Origin: Tubulanus polymorphus
Lineage: Eukaryota; Nemertea; Palaeonemertea; Tubulaniformes; Tubulanidae
Direction of reading: 5' to 3'
Assembly: GCF_964204645.1 (NCBI RefSeq)
Contig: NC_134030.1
Location: forward strand, 13,420,447-13,484,446
DNA length: 64,000 nt
Of the stretch, positions 1 to 12,500 are shown one piece after another; positions within the stretch are counted from its first letter, which is position 1; each line of letters starts with the position of its first letter. Position numbers and translations under genes: made by a program. A model generated the notes under the pieces. The model made no database searches and was not told the origin of the DNA. It saw only the letters and a program-made list of their open reading frames with translations.

Positions 1-3000
1 AAAGCACATTTCGACACATTTCGACCCGAAAACGTCGTTCAGCGCGAGAAAAGATGTTTTCTCATCAAGTTTTCTCCGTATCAAAAAAATGAAATTGTCG
101 ATGCGCAAACGCGCTCAAATCGACGGAAAAAGCACATTTCGACCCGAAAACGTCGTTCAGCGCGAGAAAAGACGTTTTCTCATCAAGTTTTCTCCGAATC
201 GAAAAAATGAAAATGTCAATGCGCAAAACCGCACAAATCGGCGGGAAAAGCACATTTCGACACATTTGAACCGAAAACGTCGTTCAGCGCGAGAAAAGAC
301 GTTTTCTCATCAAGTTTTCCCCGTATCAAAAAAAATGAAATTGTCGGTGCGCAAAAGCGCTCAAATCGACGGAAAAAACACATTTCGACCCGAAAACGTC
401 GTTCAGCGCGAGAAAAGACGTTTTCTCATCAAGTTTTCTCCGAATCGAAAAAATGAAAATGTCAATGCGCAAAACCGCACAAATCGGCGGGAAAAGCACA
501 TTTCGACACATTTGAACCGAAAACGTCGTTCAGCGCGAGAAAAAACGTTTTCTCATCAAGTTATCCCCGTATCGAAAAAAATGAAAATGTCGGTGCGCAA
601 AAGTGCTGAAATCGACGGGAAAAGCACATTTCGACCCGAAAACGTCGTTCAGCGCGAGAAAAGACGTTTTCTCATCAAGTTTTCCCCGTATCAATAAAAA
701 TGAAATTGTCGATGCGCAAAAGCTCTCAAATCGACGGAAAAAGCACATTTCGACCCGAAAACGTCGTTCAGCGCGAGAAAATACGTTTTCTCATCAAGTT
801 TTCCCCGTATCAAAAAAAATGAAATTGTCGATGCGCAAAAGCGCTCAAATCGACGGAAAAAGCACATTTCGACCCGAAAACGTCTTTCAGCGCGAGAAAA
901 GACGTTTTCTCATCAAGTTTTCCCCGTTTCGAAAAATGAAAATGTCGATGCGCAAAAGCGCTCAAATCGACGGGAAAAGCACATTTCGACACATTTCGAC
1001 CCGAAAACGTCTTTCAGTGCGAGAAAAGACGTTTTCTCATCAGATCTTCCCGTATCGAAAAAATGAAAATGTCGATGCGCAAAAGCGCTCAAATCGACGG
1101 GAAAAGCACATTTCGAAACGAAAACGTCTTTCAGCGCGTGAAAAGACGTTTCCTCATCAGATCTTCCACGCATCGAAAACAATGAAAAATGAAATTGTCG
1201 ATGCGCAAAAGCGCTCAAATCGACGGGAAAAGCAAATTTCGACACATTTCGACCCGAAAACGTCTTTCAGCGCGAGAAAAGACGTTTTCTCATCAGATCT
1301 ACCCCGTATCGAAAAAATGAAAATGTCGATGCGCAAAAGCGCTCAAATCGACGGGAAAAGCACATTTCGACCCGAAAACGTCGTTCAGCGCGACAAAAGA
1401 TGTTTTCTCATCAGATCTTCCCCGTATCGAATAAATGAACATGTCGATATGCAAAAGCGCTCAAATCGACGGGAAAAGCACATTTCGACCCGAAAACGTC
1501 GTTCAGCGCGAGAAAAGACGTTTTCTCATCAAGTGTTCCCCGTATCGAAAAAATGAAAATATCGATGCGCAGAAGCGCTCAAATCGATTGTAAAAGCACA
1601 TTTCGACACATTTCGACCCGAAAACGTCGTTCAGCGCGAGAAAAGACGTTTTCTCATCAAGTTTTCCCCATATCGAAAAAATGAAAATATCGATGCGCAA
1701 AAGTGCTCAAATCGACGGAAAAAGCACATTTCGACCCGAAAACGTCGTTCAGTGCGAGAAAAGACGTTTTCTCATCAAGTTTTCTCCGTATCGAAAAAAT
1801 GAAATTGTCTTTGCGCAAAAGTGCTCAAATCGACGGAAAAAGCACATTTCGACACGAAAACGTCGTTCAGCGCGAGAAAAGACGTTTTCTCATCAAGTTT
1901 TCCCCGTATCGAAAAAAGGAAAATGTCGGTGCGCAAAAGGGCTCAAATCGACGGGAAAAGTACATTTCGACACATTTCGAACTGAAAACGTCGTTCAGCG
2001 CGAGAAAAGACGTTTTCTCATCAAGTTTTCCCCGTATCAAAAAAATGAAATTGTCGATGCGCAAAAGCGCTCAAATCGACGGGAAAAGCACATTTCTACC
2101 CGAAAATTGCGTTCAGCGCGAGAAAAGACGTTTTCTCATCAAGTTTTCCCCGTATCGAAAAAAATGAAAATGTCGATGCGCAAAAGCGCTCAAATCGACG
2201 GGAAAAGCACATTTCGACACATTTCGACCCGAAAACGTCGTTCAGTGCGAGAAAAGACGTTTTCTCATCAGATCTACCCCGTATCGAAAAAATGAAAATG
2301 TCGATGCGCAAAAGCGCTCAAATCGACGGGAAAAGCACATTTCGACCCGAAAACGTCGTTCAGCGCGACAAAAGATGTTTTCTCATCAGATCTTCCCCGT
2401 ATCGAATAAATGAACATGTCGATATGCAAAAGCGCTCAAATCGACGGGAAAAGCACATTTCGACCCGAAAACGTCGTTCAGCGCGAGAAAAGACGTTTTC
2501 TCATCAAGTGTTTCCCGTATCGAAAAAATGAAAATATCGATGCGCAGAAGCGCTCAAATCGATTGTAAAAGCACATTTCGACACATTTCGACCCGAAAAC
2601 GTCGTTCAGCGCGAGAAAAGACGTTTTCTCATCAGATCTACCCCGTATCGAAAAAATGAAAATGTCGATGCGCAAAAGCGCTCAAATCGACGGGAAAAGC
2701 ACATTTCGACCCGAAAACGTCGTTCAGCGCGACAAAAGATGTTTTCTCATCAGATCTTCCCCGTATCGAATAAATAAACATGTCGATATGCAAAAGCGCT
2801 CAAATCGACGGGAAAAGCACATTTCGACACATTTCGACCCGAAAACGTCTTTCAGCGCGAGAAAAGACGTTTTCTCATCAGATCTACCCCGTATCGAAAA
2901 AATGAAAATGTCGATGCGCAAAAGCGCTCAAATCGACGGGAAAAGCACATTTCGACCCGAAAACGTCGTTCAGCGCGACAAAAGATGTTTTCTCATCAGA

Positions 3001-3778
3001 TCTTCCCCGTATCGAATAAATGAACATGTCGATATGCAAAAGCGCTCAAATCGACGGGAAAAGCACATTTCGACCCGAAAACGTCGTTCAGCGCGAGAAA
3101 AGACGTTTTCTCATCAAGTGTTCCCCGTATCGAAAAAATGAAAATATCGATGCGCAGAAGCGCTCAAATCGATTGTAAAAGCACATTTCGACACATTTCG
3201 ACCCGAAAACGTCGTTCAGCGCGAGAAAAGACGTTTTCTCATCAAGTTTTCCCCATATCGAAAAAATGAAAATATCGATGCGCAAAAGTGCTCAAATCGA
3301 CGGAAAAAGCACATTTCGACCCGAAAACGTCGTTCAGCGCGAGAAAATACGTTTTCTCATCAAGTTTTCCCCGTATCAAAAAAAATGAAATTATCGATGC
3401 GCAAAAGCGCTCAAATCGACGGAAAAAGCACATTTCGACCCGAATACTTCGTTCAGCGCGAGAAAAGACGTTTTCTCATCAAGTTTTCCCCGTATCGAAA
3501 AAATGAAAATGTCGATGCGCAAAAGTGCTCAAATCGACGGAAAAAGCACATTTCAACCCGAAAACGTCGTTCAGCGCGAGAAAAGACGGTTCTCATCAAG
3601 TTTTCCCCGTATCGAAAAAATGAAATTGTCTATGCGCAAAAGTGCTCAAATCAACGGAAAAAGCACATTTCGACCCGAAAACGTCGTTCAGCGCGAGAAA
3701 AGACGTTTTCCTCATCAAGTTTTCCCCGTATCGAAAAAATGAAAATGTCGATGCGCAAAAGCGCTCAAATCGACGGGA
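1..3778. repeat. Higher-order satellite block, copy 1 (3778-bp offset)
   Basis: Sequence from 1 to about 3285 recurs at +3778 (3779-7063). At least twelve reading frames of identical length and translation sit at exactly this offset, including the 317-codon frame at 603 and at 4381. This shows a recent block duplication of about 30 monomers rather than independent monomer drift. About 1-680 recurs again, slightly changed, at +8907. Confidence 0.85.
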
Positions 3779-6700
3779 AAAGCACATTTCGACACATTTC
3801 GACCCGAAAACGTCGTTCAGCGCGAGAAAAGATGTTTTCTCATCAAGTTTTCTCCGTATCAAAAAAATGAAATTGTCGATGCGCAAACGCGCTCAAATCG
3901 ACGGAAAAAGCACATTTCGACCCGAAAACGTCGTTCAGCGCGAGAAAAGACGTTTTCTCATCAAGTTTTCTCCGAATCGAAAAAATGAAAATGTCAATGC
4001 GCAAAACCGCACAAATCGGCGGGAAAAGCACATTTCGACACATTTGAACCGAAAACGTCGTTCAGCGCGAGAAAAGACGTTTTCTCATCAAGTTTTCCCC
4101 GTATCAAAAAAAATGAAATTGTCGGTGCGCAAAAGCGCTCAAATCGACGGAAAAAACACATTTCGACCCGAAAACGTCGTTCAGCGCGAGAAAAGACGTT
4201 TTCTCATCAAGTTTTCTCCGAATCGAAAAAATGAAAATGTCAATGCGCAAAACCGCACAAATCGGCGGGAAAAGCACATTTCGACACATTTGAACCGAAA
4301 ACGTCGTTCAGCGCGAGAAAAAACGTTTTCTCATCAAGTTATCCCCGTATCGAAAAAAATGAAAATGTCGGTGCGCAAAAGTGCTGAAATCGACGGGAAA
4401 AGCACATTTCGACCCGAAAACGTCGTTCAGCGCGAGAAAAGACGTTTTCTCATCAAGTTTTCCCCGTATCAATAAAAATGAAATTGTCGATGCGCAAAAG
4501 CTCTCAAATCGACGGAAAAAGCACATTTCGACCCGAAAACGTCGTTCAGCGCGAGAAAATACGTTTTCTCATCAAGTTTTCCCCGTATCAAAAAAAATGA
4601 AATTGTCGATGCGCAAAAGCGCTCAAATCGACGGAAAAAGCACATTTCGACCCGAAAACGTCTTTCAGCGCGAGAAAAGACGTTTTCTCATCAAGTTTTC
4701 CCCGTTTCGAAAAATGAAAATGTCGATGCGCAAAAGCGCTCAAATCGACGGGAAAAGCACATTTCGACACATTTCGACCCGAAAACGTCTTTCAGTGCGA
4801 GAAAAGACGTTTTCTCATCAGATCTTCCCGTATCGAAAAAATGAAAATGTCGATGCGCAAAAGCGCTCAAATCGACGGGAAAAGCACATTTCGAAACGAA
4901 AACGTCTTTCAGCGCGTGAAAAGACGTTTCCTCATCAGATCTTCCACGCATCGAAAACAATGAAAAATGAAATTGTCGATGCGCAAAAGCGCTCAAATCG
5001 ACGGGAAAAGCAAATTTCGACACATTTCGACCCGAAAACGTCTTTCAGCGCGAGAAAAGACGTTTTCTCATCAGATCTACCCCGTATCGAAAAAATGAAA
5101 ATGTCGATGCGCAAAAGCGCTCAAATCGACGGGAAAAGCACATTTCGACCCGAAAACGTCGTTCAGCGCGACAAAAGATGTTTTCTCATCAGATCTTCCC
5201 CGTATCGAATAAATGAACATGTCGATATGCAAAAGCGCTCAAATCGACGGGAAAAGCACATTTCGACCCGAAAACGTCGTTCAGCGCGAGAAAAGACGTT
5301 TTCTCATCAAGTGTTCCCCGTATCGAAAAAATGAAAATATCGATGCGCAGAAGCGCTCAAATCGATTGTAAAAGCACATTTCGACACATTTCGACCCGAA
5401 AACGTCGTTCAGCGCGAGAAAAGACGTTTTCTCATCAAGTTTTCCCCATATCGAAAAAATGAAAATATCGATGCGCAAAAGTGCTCAAATCGACGGAAAA
5501 AGCACATTTCGACCCGAAAACGTCGTTCAGTGCGAGAAAAGACGTTTTCTCATCAAGTTTTCTCCGTATCGAAAAAATGAAATTGTCTTTGCGCAAAAGT
5601 GCTCAAATCGACGGAAAAAGCACATTTCGACACGAAAACGTCGTTCAGCGCGAGAAAAGACGTTTTCTCATCAAGTTTTCCCCGTATCGAAAAAAGGAAA
5701 ATGTCGGTGCGCAAAAGGGCTCAAATCGACGGGAAAAGTACATTTCGACACATTTCGAACTGAAAACGTCGTTCAGCGCGAGAAAAGACGTTTTCTCATC
5801 AAGTTTTCCCCGTATCAAAAAAATGAAATTGTCGATGCGCAAAAGCGCTCAAATCGACGGGAAAAGCACATTTCTACCCGAAAATTGCGTTCAGCGCGAG
5901 AAAAGACGTTTTCTCATCAAGTTTTCCCCGTATCGAAAAAAATGAAAATGTCGATGCGCAAAAGCGCTCAAATCGACGGGAAAAGCACATTTCGACACAT
6001 TTCGACCCGAAAACGTCGTTCAGTGCGAGAAAAGACGTTTTCTCATCAGATCTACCCCGTATCGAAAAAATGAAAATGTCGATGCGCAAAAGCGCTCAAA
6101 TCGACGGGAAAAGCACATTTCGACCCGAAAACGTCGTTCAGCGCGACAAAAGATGTTTTCTCATCAGATCTTCCCCGTATCGAATAAATGAACATGTCGA
6201 TATGCAAAAGCGCTCAAATCGACGGGAAAAGCACATTTCGACCCGAAAACGTCGTTCAGCGCGAGAAAAGACGTTTTCTCATCAAGTGTTTCCCGTATCG
6301 AAAAAATGAAAATATCGATGCGCAGAAGCGCTCAAATCGATTGTAAAAGCACATTTCGACACATTTCGACCCGAAAACGTCGTTCAGCGCGAGAAAAGAC
6401 GTTTTCTCATCAGATCTACCCCGTATCGAAAAAATGAAAATGTCGATGCGCAAAAGCGCTCAAATCGACGGGAAAAGCACATTTCGACCCGAAAACGTCG
6501 TTCAGCGCGACAAAAGATGTTTTCTCATCAGATCTTCCCCGTATCGAATAAATAAACATGTCGATATGCAAAAGCGCTCAAATCGACGGGAAAAGCACAT
6601 TTCGACACATTTCGACCCGAAAACGTCTTTCAGCGCGAGAAAAGACGTTTTCTCATCAGATCTACCCCGTATCGAAAAAATGAAAATGTCGATGCGCAAA

Positions 6701-7063
6701 AGCGCTCAAATCGACGGGAAAAGCACATTTCGACCCGAAAACGTCGTTCAGCGCGACAAAAGATGTTTTCTCATCAGATCTTCCCCGTATCGAATAAATG
6801 AACATGTCGATATGCAAAAGCGCTCAAATCGACGGGAAAAGCACATTTCGACCCGAAAACGTCGTTCAGCGCGAGAAAAGACGTTTTCTCATCAAGTGTT
6901 CCCCGTATCGAAAAAATGAAAATATCGATGCGCAGAAGCGCTCAAATCGATTGTAAAAGCACATTTCGACACATTTCGACCCGAAAACGTCGTTCAGCGC
7001 GAGAAAAGACGTTTTCTCATCAAGTTTTCCCCATATCGAAAAAATGAAAATATCGATGCGCAA
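3779..7063. repeat. Higher-order satellite block, copy 2
   Basis: Near-identical to 1-3285. After 7063 the order changes: 7044-8032 resembles 1681-2295 followed by a variant tail, and that stretch recurs at 12288-13276 (offset 5244). The block boundary therefore looks like an unequal-crossover or conversion junction. Confidence 0.85.
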
Positions 7064-8907
7064 AAGTGCTCAAATCGACGGAAAAAGCACATTTCGACCC
7101 GAAAACGTCGTTCAGCGCGAGAAAAGACGTTTTCTCATCAAGTTTTCTCCGTATCGAAAAAATGAAATTGTCTTTGCGCAAAAGTGCTCAAATCGACGGA
7201 AAAAGCACATTTCGACACGAAAACGTCGTTCAGCGCGAGAAAAGACGTTTTCTCATCAAGTTTTCCCCGTATCGAAAAAAGGAAAATGTCGGTGCGCAAA
7301 AGGGCTCAAATCGACGGGAAAAGTACATTTCGACACATTTCGAACTGAAAACGTCGTTCAGCGCGAGAAAAGACGTTTTCTCATCAAGTTTTCCCCGTAT
7401 CAAAAAAATGAAATTGTCGATGCGCAAAAGCGCTCAAATCGACGGGAAAAGCACATTTCTACCCGAAAATTGCGTTCAGCGCGAGAAAAGACGTTTTCTC
7501 ATCAAGTTTTCCCCGTATCGAAAAAAATGAAAATGTCGATGCGCAAAAGCGCTCAAATCGACGGGAAAAGCACATTTCGACACATTTCGACCCGAAAACG
7601 TCGTTCAGTGCGAGAAAAGATGTTTTCTCGTCAAGTTTTCTCGGTATCGAAAAAATGAAATTGTCGATGCGCAAAAGCGCTCAAATCGACGGAAAAAGCA
7701 CATTTCGACCAGAAAACGTCGTTCAGCGCGAGAAAAGACGTTTTCTCATCAAGTTTTCCCCGTATCGAAAAAATGAAAATGTCGATGCGCAAAAGCGCTC
7801 AAATCGACGGGAAAAGTACATTTCGACATATTTCGACCCGAAAACGTCGTTCAGCGCGAGAAAAGATTTTTTCTCATCAAGTTTTCTCCGTATCGAAAAA
7901 ATGAAAATGTCGATGCGCAAAAGCGCTCAAATCGACGGAAAAAGCACATTTCGACACATTTCGACCCGAAAACGTCGTTCAGCGCGAGAAAAGATGTTTT
8001 CTCATCAAGTTTTCTCCGTATCGAAAAAATGAAATTGTCGATGCGCAAAAGCGCTCAAATCGACGGAAAAAGCACATTTCGACCAGAAAACGTCATTCAA
8101 CGCGAGAAAAGACGTTTTGTCATCAAGTTTTCCCCGTATCGAAAAAAATGAAAATGTCAATGCGCAAAAGCGCTCAAATCGACGGGAAAAGCACATTTCG
8201 ACATATTTCGACCCGAAAACGTCGTTCAGTGCGAGAAAAGATGTTTTCTCATCAAGTTTTTTCCGTATCGAAAAAATGAAATTGTCGTTCCGCAAAAGCG
8301 CTCAAATCGACGGAAAAAGCACATTTCGACCAGAAAACGTCGTTCAGCGCGAGAAAAGACGTTTTCTCATCAAGTTTTCCCCGTATCAAATAAAAATGAA
8401 ATTGTCGATGCGCAAAAGCTCTCAAATCGACGGAAAAAGCACATTTCGACCCGAAAACGTCGTTCAGCGCGAGAAAATACGTTTTCTCATCAAGTTTTCC
8501 CCGTATCAAAAAAAATGAAATTGTCGATGCGCAAAAGCGCTCAAATCGACGGAAAAAGCACATTTCGACCCGAATACTTCGTTCAGCGCGAGAAAAGACG
8601 TTTTCTCATCAAGTTTTCCCCGTATCGAAAAAATGAAAATGTCGATGCGCAAACGTGCTCAAATCGACGGAAAAAGCACATTTCAACCCGAAAACGTCGT
8701 TCAGCGCGAGAAAAGACGTTTTCTCATCAAGTTTTCCCGTATCGAAAAAATGAAATTGTCTATGCGCAAAAGTGCTCAAATCAACGGAAAAAGCACATTT
8801 CGACCCGAAAACGTCGTTCAGCGCGAGAAAAGACGTTTTCTCATCAAGTTTTCCCCGTATCGAAAAAATGAAAATGTCGATGCGCAAAAGCGCTCAAATC
8901 GACGGGA

Positions 8908-9589
8908 AAAGCACATTTCGACACATTTCGACCCGAAAACGTCGTTCAGCGCGAGAAAAGATGTTTTCTCATCAAGTTTTCTCCGTATCAAAAAAATGAA
9001 ATTGTCGATGCGCAAACGCGCTCAAATCGACGGAAAAAGCACATTTCGACCCGAAAACGTCGTTCAGCGCGAGAAAAGACGTTTTCTCATCAAGTTTTCT
9101 CCGAATCGAAAAAATGAAAATGTCAATGCGCAAAACCGCACAAATCGGCGGCAAAAGCACATTTCGACACATTTGAACCGAAAACGTCGTTCAGCGCGAG
9201 AAAAGACGTTTTCTCATCAAGTTTTCCCCGTATCAAAAAAAATGAAATTGTCGGTGCGCAAAAGCGCTCAAATCGACGGAAAAAACACATTTCGACCCGA
9301 AAACGTCGTTCAGCGCGAGAAAAGACGTTTTCTCATCAAGTTTTCTCCGAATCGAAAAAATGAAAATGTCAATGCGCAAAACCGCACAAATCGGCGGGAA
9401 AAGCACATTTCGACACATTTGAACCGAAAACGTCGTTCAGCGCGAGAAAAAACGTTTTCTCATCAGGTTATCCCCGTATCGAAAAAAATGAAAATGTCGG
9501 TGCGCAAAAGTGCTGAAATCGACGGGAAAAGCACATTTCGACCCGAAAACGTCGTTCAGCGCGAGAAAAGACGTTTTCTCATCAAGTTT
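8908..9589. repeat. Higher-order block, partial third copy
   Basis: Matches about 1-682 at offset 8907 with a few substitutions, for example caggttatcc here against caagttatcc near 559. The match stops near 9590, where cgaaaaataaaattg replaces the caataaaaatg version. Confidence 0.7.
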
Positions 9590-12500
9590 TCTCCGTATCG
9601 AAAAATAAAATTGTCGATGCGCAAAAGCGCTCAAATCGACGGGAAAAGCACATTTCGACCCGAAAACGTTTTTCAGCGCGAGAAAAGACGTTTTCTCATC
9701 AGATCTTCTCTGTATCGAAAAACGAAAATGTCGATGCGCAAAAGCGCTCAAATCGACGGGAAAAGCACATTTCGAAACGAAAACGTATTTCAGCGCGTGA
9801 AAAGACGTTTTCTCATCAGATCTTCCCCGTATCGAAAAAATGAAAATGTCGATGCGCAAAACCGCTCAAATCGGCGGGAAAAGCACATTTCGACACATTT
9901 GACCCGAAAAAGTCGTTCAGCGCGAGAAAAGAGGTTTTCTCATCAAGTTTTCCCCGTATCGAAAAAAGGAAAATGTCGATGCGCAAAAGCGCTCAAATCG
10001 ACGGGAAAAGCACATTTCGACCCGAAAACGTCGTTCAGCGCGAGAAAAGACGTTTTCTCATCAGATCTTCCCCGTATCGAAAAATTAAAATGTCGATGCG
10101 CAAAACCGCTCAAATCGGCGGGAAAAGGAAATTTCGACACATTTGACCTGAAAACGTCGTTCAGCGCGAGAAAAGACGTTTTCTCATCAAGTTCTCCCTG
10201 TATCGAAAAAATGGAACTGTCGATGCGCAAAAGCGCTCAAATCGACGGGAAAAGCACATTTCGACCAGAAAACGTCGTTCAGCGCGAGAAAAGACGTTTT
10301 CTCACCAAGTTTTCCCCGTATCGAAAAAAATGAAAATGTCGATGCGCAAAAGCGCTCAAATCGACGGGAAAAGCACATTTCGACACATTTCGACCCGAAA
10401 AGTCGTTCAGTGCGAGAAAAGATGTTTTCTCATCAAGTTTTCTCCGTATCGAAAAAATGAAATTGTCGATGCGCAAAAGCGCTCAAATCGACGGAAAAAG
10501 CACATTTCGACCAGAAAACGTCGTTCAGCGCGAGAAAAGACGTTTTCTCATTAAGTTTTCCCCGTATCGAAAAAATGAAAATGTCGATGCGCAAAAGCGC
10601 TCAAATCGACGAGAAAAGCACATTTCGACCCAGAAACGTCGTTCAGCGCGAGAAAAGACGTTTTCTCATCGAGTTTTCCCCGTATCGAAAAAATGAAAAT
10701 GTCGGTGCGCAAAAGGGCTCAAATCGACGGGAAAAGCACATTTCGACACATTTCGAACCGAAAACGTCGTTCAGCGCGAGAAAAGACGTTTTCTCATCAA
10801 GTTTTCCCCGTATCAAAAAAATTAAATTGTCGATGCGCAGAAGCGCTCAAATCGACGGGAAAAGCACATTTCTACCCGAAAAGTGCGTTCAGCGCGAGAA
10901 AAGACGTTTTCTCATCAAGTTTTCCCCGTATCGAAAAAAATGAAAATGTCAATGCGCAAAAGCGCTCAAATCGACGGGAAAAGCACATTTCGACATATTT
11001 CGACCCGAAAACGTCGTTCAGTGCGAGAAAAGATGTTTTCTCATCATGTTTTTTCCGTATCGAAAAAATGAAATTGTCGTTCCGCAAAAGCGCTCAAATC
11101 GACGGAAAAAGCACATTTCGACCAGAAAACGTCGTTCAGCGCGAGAAAAGACGTTTTCTCGTCAAGTTTTCCCCGTATCAAAAAAAATGAAATTGTCGAT
11201 GCGCAAAAGCTCTCAAATCGACGGAAAAAGCACATTTCGACCCGAAAACGTCGTTCAGCGCGAGAAAAGACGTTTTCTCATCAAGTTTTCCCCGTATCAA
11301 TAAAAATGAAATTGTCGATGCGCAAAAGCTCTCAAATCGACGGAAAAAGCACATTTCGACCCGAAAACGTCGTTCAGCGCGAGAAAATACGTTTTCTCAT
11401 CAAGTTTTCCCCGTATCAAAAAAAATGAAATTGTCGATGCGCAAAAGCGCTCAAATCGACGGAAAAAGCACATTTCGACCCGAAAACGTCTTTCAGCGCG
11501 AGAAAAGACGTTTTCTCATCAAGTTTTCCCCGTTTCGAAAAATGAAAATGTCGATGCGCAAAAGCGCTCAAATCGACGGGAAAAGCACATTTCGACACAT
11601 TTCGACCCGAAAACGTCTTTCAGTGCGAGAAAAGACGTTTTCTCATCAGATCTTCCCGTATCGAAAAAATGAAAATGTCGATGCGCAAAAGCGCTCAAAT
11701 CGACGGGAAAAGCACATTTCGAAACGAAAACGTCTTTCAGCGCGTGAAAAGACGTTTCCTCATCAGATCTTCCACGCATCGAAAACAACGAAAAATGAAA
11801 TTGTCGATGCGCAAAAGCGCTCAAATCGACGGGAAAAGCAAATTTCGACACATTTCGACCCGAAAACGTCTTTAAGCGCGAGAAAAGACGTTTTCTCATC
11901 AGATCTACCCCGTATCGAAAAAATTAAAATGTCGATGCGCAAAAGCGCTCAAATCGACGGGAAAAGCACATTTCGACCCGAAAACGTCGTTCAGCGCGAC
12001 AAAAGATGTTTTCTCATCAGATCTTCCCCGTATCGAATAAATGAACATGTCGATATGCAAAAGCGCTTCAAATCGACGGGAAAAGCACATTTCGACCCGA
12101 AAACGTCGTTCAGCGCGAGAAAGACGGTTTCTCATCAAGTGTTCCCCGTATCGAAAAAATGAAAATATCGATGCGCAGAAGCGCTCAAATCGATTTGTAA
12201 AAGCACATTTCGACACATTTCGACCCGAAAACGTCGTTCAGCGCGAGAAAAGACGTTTTCTCATCAAGTTTTCCCCATATCGAAAAAATGAAAATATCGA
12301 TGCGCAAAAGTGCTCAAATCGACGGAAAAAGCACATTTCGACCCGAAAACGTCGTTCAGTGCGAGAAAAGACGTTTTCTCATCAAGTTTTCTCCGTATCG
12401 AAAAAATGAAATTGTCTTTGCGCAAAAGTGCTCAAATCGACGGAAAAAGCACATTTCGACACGAAAACGTCGTTCAGCGCGAGAAAAGACGTTTTCTCAT

